From assembly GCF_001562425.1 (NCBI RefSeq), contig NZ_LOED01000022.1, positions 1-39,855 on the forward strand: 39,855 nt of DNA. The letters are read 5' to 3'. Source of the stretch: Fervidicola ferrireducens. Its GTDB lineage: Bacteria > Bacillota > Thermosediminibacteria > Thermosediminibacterales > Thermosediminibacteraceae. Positions within the stretch are counted from its first letter, which is position 1; each line of letters begins with the position of its first letter. A program made the position numbers and the translations under genes. The notes under the pieces were generated by a model. That model worked only from the letters and a program-made list of their open reading frames with translations. It had not been told where the DNA came from and searched no databases. Below, in pieces: positions 1 to 7,488 of the stretch.

Positions 1-50
1 ATGGGTATTGTTATGATTTGGAGCAGATAGAAATTAAAGGCATATTTCCT

Positions 51-72
51 CTCCAACCTGTAGAGGTTGGAG
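51..72. repeat. Perfect 8-bp inverted repeat upstream of the flavodiiron remnant
   Basis: CTCCAACC at 51-58 and GGTTGGAG at 65-72 are exact reverse complements separated by 6 bp. No T-run follows, so it is not a plain terminator. The 22-bp size and shape resemble MerR-family operators, but no convincing -35/-10 flanks it. The rest of 1-89 holds nothing recognisable. Confidence 0.4.
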
Positions 73-89
73 CCTCCATGTGCCGATAA

Positions 90-596
90 GAAAAGGTAAA
101 ATCACATTTTTTTGAAGAGATGATATCCAGGATATCTCAAGTAATCGATCCTTCAAAAATCGATTACATTATTTGCAATCACCTGGAAATAGATCATTCG
201 GGAAGTCTTCCAAAATTGATGAATTTAGCCAAAAACGCAAAAGTAATAACTTCCTTAAATGGGGAAAAACTTTTGAAGGCCCATTTTGATGTGAATGAGG
301 CTTGGGATATTAAAGCTGTAAAATCAGGGGAAACCCTGCTCAACAATAACATGTTGCCTACGGTAGCTGCCTTCCTGCAATACATGAAGGGACTTTCGCC
401 CAAAAACCGTAAGGCTTTAGCTTTCGGTTCATACGGCTGGGGCGGGCAGAGCGTGACTCAGGTGGAGGAAGTACTGAAAGGCTGCGGCTTTGAAGTTTTG
501 GAAAATATACGCGTGCAGTTTGTTCCTACCGAATCGAAGCTGACGGAAATTACAGAAAAGGTTTATCAAAGTTTGGGAAAGGAAAATGAAGGCTAA
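90..596 (+). pseudogene. Flavodiiron protein (A-type flavoprotein) remnant, N-terminus and middle deleted
   Basis: Flavodiiron proteins (about 400 aa: metallo-beta-lactamase-like diiron domain plus flavodoxin domain) reduce O2 or NO in anaerobes. Here the reading frame opens after a TAA at 87-89 with a sequence typical of the family (VKSHFFEEMISRI), then carries the diiron ligand motif HLEIDHSG. After the VKSGETL segment of the diiron domain the frame jumps directly to LNNNMLPTVAAF and SYGWGGQSV, which belong to the C-terminal flavodoxin domain. About 170 central residues and the first 40 or so are missing, yet the frame stays open to a TAA at 594-596. An ATG at 120 would give a 158-aa product but has no good ribosome site. 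The remaining diiron ligands and much of the FMN site are lost, so it should be inactive as an oxygen or NO reductase. Confidence 0.8.
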
Positions 597-599
597 ACG

Positions 600-634
600 A
601 AAGGCAAGGCGAATTTTAAAACCGTCTTGCCTTT
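600..634. terminator. Hairpin between convergent genes, possible terminator
   Basis: AAAGGCAAG (600-608) pairs with CTTGCCTTT (626-634) across a 17-nt loop. It lies between the convergent flavodiiron remnant and the moaD-like gene. Neither side has a long T-run, so activity is uncertain. The arms share their core with the hsp20 terminator at 21516-21544. Confidence 0.45.
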
Positions 635-652
635 AGAATTTCCAAAAAATCT

Positions 653-922
653 TCAGCCGCCGAAAACAGGCGGGAGAAAGACTACGGTATCGCCTTCGTA
701 AAGCGGTGTATTCAGTCCTCCGGTTAGTTCGTATTCCCGGCCGTTTACCAAAATCCTGAGGCCCTTTATTGAATTTATCTGGGCCTCGAAATTGTCGTAT
801 TCTTCATTGAGACGTGAAATAAGGTGCGATAAATCGGCGCTGTCTTCCAGGGAAATCGTCCTTTCTCGCGTTCCGGTAAACGTCCTCAGCTGTCCGAAGA
901 AAATCACCTTTACGTTTGTCAT
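653..922 (-). CDS. MoaD/ThiS-family sulphur-carrier protein linked to AOR
   Basis: This 89-aa ubiquitin-like protein ends in PPVFGG, the C-terminal Gly-Gly that MoaD and ThiS proteins need for adenylation and thiocarboxylate formation. The family donates sulphur for the pterin dithiolene of molybdenum and tungsten cofactors. Its ATG directly follows the TAA of the upstream aldehyde:ferredoxin oxidoreductase gene, so the two are translationally coupled. A MoaD-like protein next to a tungsten enzyme is a frequent arrangement in anaerobes and suggests dedicated cofactor supply for this AOR. No MoaE, MoaA or MoeA homologue is in the window. The terminal Gly-Gly excludes a simple beta-grasp protein of other function fairly well. 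Confidence 0.85.
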   Translation of the reverse strand: MTNVKVIFFGQLRTFTGTRERTISLEDSADLSHLISRLNEEYDNFEAQINSIKGLRILVNGREYELTGGLNTPLYEGDTVVFLPPVFGG

Positions 923-2800
923 TTAATTTCCCCCGGAGTATTTTATGGCAAATTCAAGGCCGAGCTCTTTTAACTTTTCGGGAGTAGGCACACCCGTATT
1001 AAGGTCCCAGCCGCGGACTTTATAGTAATCGGCAAGCAAAGCTTCCTCTTCGAAAATCTGGCCTGCCGCGGGTCCTGCAGGGAGGGGTTCCGTTTTTAGC
1101 CTCTCCGGGAAGGAGTCGGCCTTTTTATCGAATCCTTCCCTTACGTTAAACATTCTTTCCAGGTTGTAGATACGTTCTCCCACCAGCCACATATAGTCCG
1201 GGTCGGCGAAGTCTTCAATGCCGGTAAGCGTTGAAATAAGCTTGCTGTAAACTTCGGCGTTTATCATTCCCATAGAGGGTGGGAAGGCGCAGAGGATACC
1301 GGTTTCCACGAATGCCGTGAGGTCCTGGTTGAATTTCGTAATCTCGCCCTTTCCTTCTACGGCAAATCTATCTACCTTTTTGGGAATGGGTACGCCGAAT
1401 ATCTCCTGGGAGGAATATCCGGTGTTGTGGTCTGCCCCAATGTTCGATGTCAAGAGGTTAAGCCCGTGGGCTTTCGCGCCCCTGGGGTCGTACGCCGGAA
1501 GTTCCAGACCCTTTACCTGGATAGCGTATTTTTCCGCATCTTTTCCTATTCGGCGGGCAGCTTCGAGAGTGCCGTCGGCCAAAATGGCACCGAAACCTTC
1601 CCGGTAAGCAATCTGCCTGATGAGTTCCAGTACCGGTTCTTGATTTCCGTAAACGAGTTCGAGTCCTCCTGTGTCCGACTTTGTGATTATCCCTTTTTCG
1701 TATAGTTCGTATGCAAAACCTATGGCGCTTCCGGTGGAAATAGTATCCAGTCCCAAATCGTCACACAATTTATCGGCTGCTACGGTAAGTCCGATATCCG
1801 GTAAGTTTATCGAGCCGGTAAAAGCCCATATGGTTTCGTATTCCGGGCCTTCACTCCATGCCCCTTTATATCTTCCAAAGTTCACCTTTGTTATGCTTCC
1901 GCAATGTAACATGCAGCTGTAACAGGCCGTTTTTCTGACCCTTAGTTTTGTGTATTCCGAGCTTTCGATTTTTTCCCAGTTCGGAAGGACTCCTTCGCGG
2001 AAGTTTCTCGTGGGGAAAATGCCGAGGAGATTGGTAAATTCGGCAATTTGCGTTCCGGTTTCGGAAAATGATTCGGCGGCCGGATTTCCCTTGTACAAAG
2101 CTATCTGTTCTTTGACTGCGGCCGCAAATCCTTCGGGGTCTGCTATGTCTATCTTTTGCCTTCCACGGACGGCGATGGCTTTCAAATTTTTAGCTCCCAT
2201 GACGGCGCCGCCTCCACCTCTTCCGGCGGCCCGGCGGTCGCTGAAAATTCCGGCAAATTTCACCCCGTTTTCGCCGGCAGGCCCGATACAAGCTATGCGG
2301 ATGTTGGGGTCGTGGAGCTCTTCCCGGATTAAGGTATGGGTATCATCGCAATCCAATCCCCAAAGGTATGTAGCATCCCTCAGTTCGTATTTTCCGTCGT
2401 TTATCCAAAGATATACCGGTTTTTCGGATTTACCCTCAATGATTACCGCGTCAAATCCCGCAAATTTCAGTTCTGAAGCGAAATGCCCGCCCCCGGAGGA
2501 TTTAAAATAAGTGCCGGTCAGCGGGGATTTGAAAAATACCTTCCATCTTCCGAAAGATTGGGCGTTTGTACCGGCTAAGGGACCTGCGATGAATACCAGC
2601 TTGTTTTCCTCTCCCAAGGGGTCGATTCCAGGCTTTAATTCGTCGTAAAGGAGCTTAATGCCAAAACCTCGCCCGCCTATGTAGTCGTGGATTAGGTCGT
2701 AAGGCAATTCTTCTTCAGAAAATGTGCGGTTAGTTAGATTGACCCTCAGGATTTTGTTTTTGTAACCTCCCAGTTTCATTGCCGTACTTTTCCCTCCCAT
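923..2800 (-). CDS. aor: Aldehyde:ferredoxin oxidoreductase, tungsten type
   Basis: Oxidises aldehydes to carboxylic acids with ferredoxin as electron acceptor, using a tungsto-bispterin and one [4Fe-4S] cluster, in the cytoplasm. The 625-aa length is normal. The N-terminal domain shows the cofactor-binding segments IGGRGFG and GRGGGGAVMGAKNLKA (about residues 194-208). The cluster ligands are C293, C296 and C300 (CYSCMLHC) and a distal Cys at about 504 (GILCAFPP). DDLGLDTIS at about 347-355 is a conserved pterin-contact region. The ATG at 2800 has a GGGAAGGG site 5 nt upstream; an internal ATG at 2779 is a less likely start because its site is 13-14 nt away. It is followed without a gap by the MoaD-like gene. 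Substrate specificity cannot be read from the sequence. Confidence 0.93.
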   Translation of the reverse strand: MGGKSTAMKLGGYKNKILRVNLTNRTFSEEELPYDLIHDYIGGRGFGIKLLYDELKPGIDPLGEENKLVFIAGPLAGTNAQSFGRWKVFFKSPLTGTYFKSSGGGHFASELKFAGFDAVIIEGKSEKPVYLWINDGKYELRDATYLWGLDCDDTHTLIREELHDPNIRIACIGPAGENGVKFAGIFSDRRAAGRGGGGAVMGAKNLKAIAVRGRQKIDIADPEGFAAAVKEQIALYKGNPAAESFSETGTQIAEFTNLLGIFPTRNFREGVLPNWEKIESSEYTKLRVRKTACYSCMLHCGSITKVNFGRYKGAWSEGPEYETIWAFTGSINLPDIGLTVAADKLCDDLGLDTISTGSAIGFAYELYEKGIITKSDTGGLELVYGNQEPVLELIRQIAYREGFGAILADGTLEAARRIGKDAEKYAIQVKGLELPAYDPRGAKAHGLNLLTSNIGADHNTGYSSQEIFGVPIPKKVDRFAVEGKGEITKFNQDLTAFVETGILCAFPPSMGMINAEVYSKLISTLTGIEDFADPDYMWLVGERIYNLERMFNVREGFDKKADSFPERLKTEPLPAGPAAGQIFEEEALLADYYKVRGWDLNTGVPTPEKLKELGLEFAIKYSGGN

Positions 2801-2820
2801 CTAATCCCTTCCCTTTTAAA

Positions 2821-2859
2821 GTTGCCCCGCCCCAGCAAGCGGTTACTGGGACAACCCAG
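2821..2859 (-). promoter_or_regulatory. Two mutually exclusive hairpins in the AOR leader
   Basis: Read on the minus strand, the leader holds CTGGG (2859-2855), CCCAG (2850-2846) and CTGGG (2835-2831). The middle segment can pair with either flank, and the second pairing is extended by GTTG (2855-2852) with CAAC (2824-2821). This gives two competing small hairpins just 5' of the ribosome site. It does not match the Moco/Tuco riboswitch, which is much longer. Confidence 0.3.
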
Positions 2860-2879
2860 AATAATTTTTATATAATAGA

Positions 2880-2908
2880 ATAATATCAGATAATTGCATA
2901 TAAGTCAA
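2880..2908 (-). promoter_or_regulatory. Sigma-A promoter of aor
   Basis: On the minus strand TTGACT (2908-2903) and TATTAT (2885-2880) are separated by exactly 17 bp. Predicted transcription start is near 2873, about 70 nt before the aor ATG. Confidence 0.65.
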
Positions 2909-2978
2909 TATAATTCTGAAAATAACATTCCCGCAATTTTAAGTACCACGCAACATAAAAAGAACAGTAAAGAAAATA

Positions 2979-3004
2979 TAATAAAAAAGCGGGGTTTCCC
3001 CCGC
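2979..3004 (-). terminator. Rho-independent terminator of the CoA-disulfide reductase-like gene
   Basis: On the minus strand GCGGGG pairs with CCCCGC around a GAAA loop (3004-2989) and is followed by TTTTTTATTA. It closes the arsR-oxidoreductase operon just after its stop codon. Confidence 0.85.
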
Positions 3005-3012
3005 CTTTAACA

Positions 3013-5514
3013 TCATATAAAAAGCGTCATGTTTGACTTTTCCGCGGAATTGAGGAAGGTAGCCACTCCTCCTATTTCCACGCCGTCTATCAATTCTTCC
3101 CGCTTTATTCCCATCACGTCCATGGACATGTTGCAGGCGACCATCCTCACGCCCAAACGACGGGCTTGTTCAATTAGTTCTTCCAGGGACGAAATGTTTT
3201 TCTTTCTCATGACCATCCTAATCATGCGGGGGCCGATTCCCAGCATGTTCATCTTGGAAAGCGGAAGATTTTTGCTTCCCCTCGGCATCATCATTCCGAA
3301 CATGCGCTCCAAAAGCCCTTTTTTAACGGGAACATACTGGTCCTTTCTGAGAATATTTAGCCCCCAGAATGTGAAAAACATGGTGACGGGTTTTCCAGTA
3401 GATGCAGCACCGTTAGCTATGATGAAGGCGGCTATGGCTTTGTCTAAATCCCCGCTGAAGACAACCATTGTCTTTTCGTCGGCACTTCTTGCGGGGAGTT
3501 CTGGAGCACAGCATGAAGAAAAGGAATTGTCGATTACTTCGCTTTTCGCTCCCTTTCTTATATATGCGATATACGCATCGGCTCTTTTTTCGGTTTTCAA
3601 AAGTTCGTTGCCGGTAGTTTCACACCAGGACCGGATATCGTTTAAAAATCCGGGGTCTGTGGCAGCCACTTCGATGACAGTGCCTTCCTTCAGGGTCTTC
3701 ATGGTCTGAAAAACCTGAACTATGGGGCCAGGACACTGAAGACCTCGGGCATCGATTTTTACAATATTGCCATTAACCATAATATCTGTTTTATCTTTAG
3801 AATCTGAAGTGTGATTTTCATGTTCCATTGTGCTTTCTTTTTCCGGGTCATTTATCTTTTTTTTTTCGTCCATGGCGGCTTTGTAAGTTTTCCAACCGCC
3901 GCTTAAGTTTTTCACTTTATATCCGTTTTGCATCAAGATGCGGGTTGCAATATAGGCCCTCAGGCCCACCTGGCAGTATACAACTATCTCTTTGTCCCTT
4001 GGAATTTCGCTGAGGCGCGTTCTCAATTCGTCCACCGGAATGTTTACGGAACCTTCAATGTGTCCCAACTCGTACTCGGCTTTTGTCCTCACGTCGAGGA
4101 TTACGGTGTTTTGCCTGTCGAGGTTTTCAATTTCGTGCCACTGGATTACAGGCATATCGCCGGTTATTATGTTGCCCGCTACGTAGCCCGCCATGTTTAC
4201 CGGGTCCTTTGCCGACGAGAAAGGTGGTGCGTAGGCCAGTTCCAGCTCCTGAAGGTCGAACACCGTATCCCCTCTACGAATTGCCGAGGCTATGACATCT
4301 ATTCTCTTATCCACTCCCTCCTTGCCCACTATCTGGGCACCCAATACCTTGCCGGTTTCTGGGTCAAAGATGAGCTTAATGGACATTGCAGTGGAACCCG
4401 GGTAATATCCGGCATGGGAACCGGGATGGGTGAAGGAAACGGCATGAGGTATTCCCAATCTTTTCAGAGTTTTTTCGTTGGCACCGGTGGATGCAGCCAC
4501 GCAGTCGAATATCTTAACTATGGCCGTGCCCTGAGTGCCTTCGTATTTGGCATCCCTTCCGGCTATGATGTCGGCGACTATGCGGCCCTGCTTGTTGGCC
4601 GGGCCTGCTAAGGGAATCAGTGTATACTGGCCCGTCACGAAGTCCTTTACTTCGATGGCATCGCCTATAGCGAAGATATACGGATCGGAGGTCTGGAGTT
4701 TTTCGTTTACCCTTATTCCGCCGCGCTCGCCTATTTCGAGGCCGGCTTCCTTTGCTAGTTTAACTTCCGGTTTTACGCCGATGGCAAGGACGACCAGGTC
4801 TGCTGGAATACGCCTTCCACTTTGGAGCTCAACTTCTTTGGTGAGGTTGTTCTCGTTGATGAAAGCCTTGACGCCGTCCTTGAGCACAAGGTCCACTCCG
4901 GCTGCCCGGATGTGGCCGTGGACTATGGCGGCCATTTCAAAATCGAGGGGGGCCAGTACCTGGTCCAGCATCTCCACTATGGTTGTCTTTATGCCCCTGG
5001 CGTGGAGGTTTTCCGCCATCTCGAGGCCTATAAAACCGCCTCCGACGACGACGGCCCGCTTGGGCTTTGCCTTTTCGATGAAATCCTTAATCCTGTCCAC
5101 ATCGGGGATGGTGCGCACGGTGAAGATATTTTCAGCCTCAATGCCGGGAATTGGGGGACGAACCGGAGAAGCGCCGGGGGACAGAATCAGGTAATCGTAA
5201 GTTTCGATGTAGGTGCGGCCGTCTTTTTCCCTTACCTCTACCTGCTTTTTGTCGGGGAAAATCCTCGTGACCTCGCTGTTTACCCTCACATCGATGTTGA
5301 AGCGGGCTTTGAAGTTTTCAGGAGTCTGAACTAGAAGTTTTTTCCGTTCGGCTATTACCTCCCCGACGTAATAGGGCAGGCCGCAGTTGGCAAAGGACAC
5401 GTATTCGCCTCTCTCGAACATGATGATTTCGGCGCTCTCGTCCAGCCTGCGAAGCCTTGCTGCGGCGCTGGCTCCACCGGCAACCCCTCCCACTATGAGA
5501 ACTTTTTTGCCCAT
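3013..5514 (-). CDS. Four-domain CoA-disulfide reductase/rhodanese/TusA/DsrE fusion
   Basis: This 833-aa protein joins four sulphur-handling modules. Residues 1-450 are a pyridine nucleotide-disulphide oxidoreductase of the CoA-disulfide reductase/NADH oxidase type: FAD motif GGVAGGASAA, redox Cys44 in SFANCGLPYYVG, NAD motif VVGGGFIGLE. Residues 460-545 are a rhodanese with active-site Cys514 in CQVGLR. Residues 585-650 are a TusA-like domain with Cys594 in CPGP. Residues 680-833 are DsrE/DsrF-like, with Cys794. Such fusions are known or proposed to reduce CoA-persulphides, polysulphide or sulphur with NAD(P)H and relay sulphane sulphur between cysteines. It lies 66 bp downstream of an ArsR regulator that could sense the same compounds. 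ATG 5514 has an AGGAGGGA site. The physiological substrate is inferred, not shown. Confidence 0.9.
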   Translation of the reverse strand: MGKKVLIVGGVAGGASAAARLRRLDESAEIIMFERGEYVSFANCGLPYYVGEVIAERKKLLVQTPENFKARFNIDVRVNSEVTRIFPDKKQVEVREKDGRTYIETYDYLILSPGASPVRPPIPGIEAENIFTVRTIPDVDRIKDFIEKAKPKRAVVVGGGFIGLEMAENLHARGIKTTIVEMLDQVLAPLDFEMAAIVHGHIRAAGVDLVLKDGVKAFINENNLTKEVELQSGRRIPADLVVLAIGVKPEVKLAKEAGLEIGERGGIRVNEKLQTSDPYIFAIGDAIEVKDFVTGQYTLIPLAGPANKQGRIVADIIAGRDAKYEGTQGTAIVKIFDCVAASTGANEKTLKRLGIPHAVSFTHPGSHAGYYPGSTAMSIKLIFDPETGKVLGAQIVGKEGVDKRIDVIASAIRRGDTVFDLQELELAYAPPFSSAKDPVNMAGYVAGNIITGDMPVIQWHEIENLDRQNTVILDVRTKAEYELGHIEGSVNIPVDELRTRLSEIPRDKEIVVYCQVGLRAYIATRILMQNGYKVKNLSGGWKTYKAAMDEKKKINDPEKESTMEHENHTSDSKDKTDIMVNGNIVKIDARGLQCPGPIVQVFQTMKTLKEGTVIEVAATDPGFLNDIRSWCETTGNELLKTEKRADAYIAYIRKGAKSEVIDNSFSSCCAPELPARSADEKTMVVFSGDLDKAIAAFIIANGAASTGKPVTMFFTFWGLNILRKDQYVPVKKGLLERMFGMMMPRGSKNLPLSKMNMLGIGPRMIRMVMRKKNISSLEELIEQARRLGVRMVACNMSMDVMGIKREELIDGVEIGGVATFLNSAEKSNMTLFI

Positions 5515-5541
5515 TACCTCTCCCTCCTAATATCCATATAT

Positions 5542-5561
5542 ACAAATTAATTAATATTTGT
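5542..5561. promoter_or_regulatory. Candidate ArsR operator between arsR and the oxidoreductase gene
   Basis: An AT-rich 20-bp imperfect palindrome with perfect 6-bp outer arms (ACAAAT at 5542-5547, ATTTGT at 5556-5561). ArsR/SmtB proteins bind such 12-2-12-like AT-rich palindromes. Its position 5' of the oxidoreductase gene and 3' of arsR would allow separate control of the enzyme. Confidence 0.4.
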
Positions 5562-5580
5562 GGGTAAAAATTATTTAGCA

Positions 5581-5883
5581 TCAAGAAAACAACACTTCAA
5601 TTAACCGCTTTACTTTTTCATCGACTACCGAATAGTGGATTTCTGTGCCTTCTCGCCGGCCTTCGATGATTCCGGCGGTTCTCAGCTTTGCAAGGTGCTG
5701 CGAAATGGTGGATTGCGGCGCGTTAAGGCAGTTTTGAATCTGGGTGACGTTGGCTGATTTTCGTTCCATCAGGTTTTTTACTATGCAAAGTCTCACGGGA
5801 TGCCCCAGTACTTTCAAAAGTTCGGCTTTTTCTTCGAAGATTTTCGGGTCGGTCTGGTACGTTGCCATTTGAAACTGATTCAC
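5581..5883 (-). CDS. ArsR/SmtB-family transcriptional regulator
   Basis: A 100-aa winged-helix repressor: helix-turn-helix around residues 46-67 (NCLNAPQSTISQHLAKL) and beta-wing with GRREGTEIHYSV. It has two cysteines, C33 in the third-helix region (RLCIV) and C52 at the recognition helix. The classical ELCVCDL metal motif is absent. ArsR proteins that sense persulphides also use cysteine pairs, so with the sulphur-relay oxidoreductase downstream a reactive-sulphur sensor is a reasonable inference. ATG 5883 has a GGAAAGGA site 6 nt upstream; an alternative ATG lies at 5868. A tnpB element abuts the ribosome site, so the native promoter region of arsR may have been displaced. Confidence 0.88.
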   Translation of the reverse strand: MNQFQMATYQTDPKIFEEKAELLKVLGHPVRLCIVKNLMERKSANVTQIQNCLNAPQSTISQHLAKLRTAGIIEGRREGTEIHYSVVDEKVKRLIEVLFS

Positions 5884-5903
5884 CGTCCTTTCCGCGCTGG
5901 AGG

Positions 5904-5923
5904 CCCCTGCCTTCAGACAGGGG
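5904..5923. repeat. Left-end subterminal hairpin of the tnpB element
   Basis: CCCCTG and CAGGGG enclose an 8-nt loop and are followed by GAGGAAGG, the layout recognised by Y1 transposases at IS200/IS605 left ends. Confidence 0.6.
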
Positions 5924-5969
5924 GAGGAAGGCGCTTTCTCTTTCAGGTGAATTGTGGTATCATAGAACT

Positions 5970-7232
5970 ATGAAACGATGCAATGTTGTCCGCGTGCTTT
6001 CCTCAAAAGAGCAAGTCAAAGTCCTCGAAACACTCGGGGACCGCTGCGCCGCACTCTGGAACGCTGCCAATTTCCGCTGCCGCCAGGCGTTCATGAATGG
6101 GGAACCCGTGCCTTCCTATGCCACCCTGTGCGCGGAGTTCCAAGGCGACCCCGCGTACAAAGCCCTGCCGTCAGACATCGCGCAGGAGATTTTGAAAAAG
6201 CTCAGGAAAGCGTGGAATTCCTTCTTCGCTTGCTTGCGGCTTTGGAAGAAGGGCGAACTGGAAAAGCGACCGGGTCTCCCGAGGTACTGGAAAGACCGCC
6301 GCACGGGAAAGAGGCTGGTCAGGCTAATCCCGGTCAAGTCCCCGCGGTCCTACTCCATGGACGCCAGGACACTTTCCTTAACTTTGCCTGCAGACCTGCG
6401 GGACGGCAACGGCCGTCTGGTCCTCCGCACGAAGGGCGTCCTGCGCTTCTCCGGCACCCCAAAGACCTTGGAACTCAGGTACGACCGGGTGAAGAAGCGC
6501 TGGTACGCCCACCAGGTCGTGGAAGTGCCGGAACCAGCAAGGAAAGCCCGGCCCGAAAAGCGTGCTGCCCTGGATCTCGGAGCCAGGACGCTTGCTGCGT
6601 TGGCCATCGAAAGCCTTGAACGCCAAATTATCTTCTCCGGCCGTGAAGTTTGGAAAGACTTCCTTTACTGGAATAAACGCATAGCCGGGGAGCAGTCCAA
6701 ACTGAACCAGGCCGGGCGTAAAACTTCCCGGCAGCTCCGGAGGCTCTACCGGGTTCGCACCCGCAGGCTCAAACACGCTTATCTGGCCCTGGCCGCAGAA
6801 ATCGCCCGCATCCTTAAGCGTCACCAAGTGACCACGCTGTTCCTAGAAGATCTGACAGGCATTCGGGTGGACATGGAGTTCGGGCCGGGCAACCTTCTGG
6901 TACATAACTTCTGGGCCTTCAGGATGCTCAGGAACCTTATCGAAGCCGCCTGCGCGCGGGCTGGAGTAAAGGTTGTCTTTGTGGAACCGAACGGCACATC
7001 GTCGAAGTGTGCCGTCTGCAGCTCTCCCGTCAAGCGTCCCGTTCGGCACAAGGCGGTGTGTGAAAACTGCGGCTACGTCTGGCACGCTGACGCTAACGCG
7101 GCCTTAAACATACTACTTTTGGGCTCCTCGAAGGGGCACGGGGCGGAGGCTACGCCCCTGAAGCCGCTTGCCCTCCGGTGGAACCGCCACCGGTGGGTGA
7201 GCCGCTTCGAATCTACCGCCGGTACACCTTAA
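5970..7232 (+). CDS. tnpB: TnpB, RNA-guided nuclease of IS200/IS605-type elements
   Basis: TnpB proteins are RuvC-type nucleases guided by an omega RNA from the element's right end; they cut DNA next to a short target-adjacent motif and help the element persist. The 420-aa protein shows the RuvC triad in order: Asp in LDLGARTLAALA, Glu in FLEDLTGIR, and Asp in HADANAALNI. A four-cysteine zinc ribbon (CAVCSSP and CENCG) lies between the last two. All catalytic residues are present, so it looks active. ATG 5970 begins with the usual MKRCNVVRVL; an upstream in-frame ATG at 5862 would run through the left-end hairpin and into arsR and was rejected. No ribosome site precedes ATG 5970; a TATCAT at 5959-5964 may be the -10, which would make the message nearly leaderless. 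The last codons overlap the predicted omega RNA. Confidence 0.9.
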   Translation: MKRCNVVRVLSSKEQVKVLETLGDRCAALWNAANFRCRQAFMNGEPVPSYATLCAEFQGDPAYKALPSDIAQEILKKLRKAWNSFFACLRLWKKGELEKRPGLPRYWKDRRTGKRLVRLIPVKSPRSYSMDARTLSLTLPADLRDGNGRLVLRTKGVLRFSGTPKTLELRYDRVKKRWYAHQVVEVPEPARKARPEKRAALDLGARTLAALAIESLERQIIFSGREVWKDFLYWNKRIAGEQSKLNQAGRKTSRQLRRLYRVRTRRLKHAYLALAAEIARILKRHQVTTLFLEDLTGIRVDMEFGPGNLLVHNFWAFRMLRNLIEAACARAGVKVVFVEPNGTSSKCAVCSSPVKRPVRHKAVCENCGYVWHADANAALNILLLGSSKGHGAEATPLKPLALRWNRHRWVSRFESTAGTP

Positions 7233-7311
7233 AAGGTGACGAGCGGTAGCTGGATGGCGGCATGAGCCGCCTGAAGGAATCCCCGGGCTTTAGCCCTGGG
7301 GAGGAAGTCAA
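7140..7311 (+). ncRNA. Predicted omega (reRNA) guide scaffold of the tnpB element
   Basis: The tnpB 3' end and right end form a string of helices: GGTGG/CCACC at about 7178-7192, TACCGC (7214-7219) with GCGGTA (7243-7248) enclosing CACCTT/AAGGTG (7225-7238), GGCGGC/GCCGCC (7256-7271), and the terminal hairpin 7281-7301 followed by GAGGAAGTCAA. Omega RNAs have this layout, with the guide encoded just beyond the right end, here from about 7312. The helix across the tnpB stop codon (7230-7232) shows that the same bases serve as coding and scaffold sequence. Exact ends are inferred. Confidence 0.65.
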
Positions 7312-7418
7312 CACCTGAGCTTGAAAAAACTTTCTTTAATTCAAATATTACAATATATAGATATATGGAGTCAAGAAAAATTTCTATATAAATAATATGG
7401 AAATATCGCAAAGATAAA

Positions 7419-7427
7419 TGATATAAT
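7419..7427 (+). promoter_or_regulatory. Extended -10 promoter of the type IV pilus operon
   Basis: TGATATAAT matches the extended -10 consensus TGnTATAAT; no good -35 is present. The predicted start near 7434 gives a leader of about 55 nt before pilB. It is the only clear promoter between the tnpB element and pilB. Confidence 0.5.
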
Positions 7428-7488
7428 CTATATTGACTAATTTTGAGATTATTTGGCAGAATTACCCGCAACGAAAGAAGGGGTCTAT

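Larger units (their letters stand above)
5897..7311 (+). mobile_element. IS200/IS605-type tnpB-only element (IS1341-like)
   Basis: The element is bounded by subterminal hairpins, as in IS200/IS605-family ends: CCCCTG/CAGGGG at 5904-5923 on the left and a CCCCGGGC/GCCC-T-GGGG hairpin at 7281-7301 on the right, followed by GAGGAAGTCAA. It holds one gene, tnpB; no Y1 transposase tnpA is present, so mobility would need one in trans. Its base and codon use are visibly more GC-rich than the flanks, consistent with transfer. Exact ends are estimates because these elements have no terminal inverted repeats or target duplications. Confidence 0.75.

Noticed and set aside
2809-2880. Moco/Tuco riboswitch before aor
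   Set aside because: The leader is only about 70 nt and lacks the multi-helix Moco core; only two small alternative hairpins are present.
4535-5334. Long plus-strand open frames (219 and 170 codons) opposite the CoA-disulfide reductase-like gene
   Set aside because: Antisense shadows of a clear gene; no ribosome sites or recognisable domains.
5862-5969. N-terminal extension of tnpB from ATG 5862
   Set aside because: It would overlap the arsR start, run through the left-end hairpin and add residues unlike TnpB.
7453-7488. TTG start extending pilB by 12 residues
   Set aside because: No ribosome site before the TTG, while GTG 7489 has AAGGGG at a good distance and begins the conserved part.
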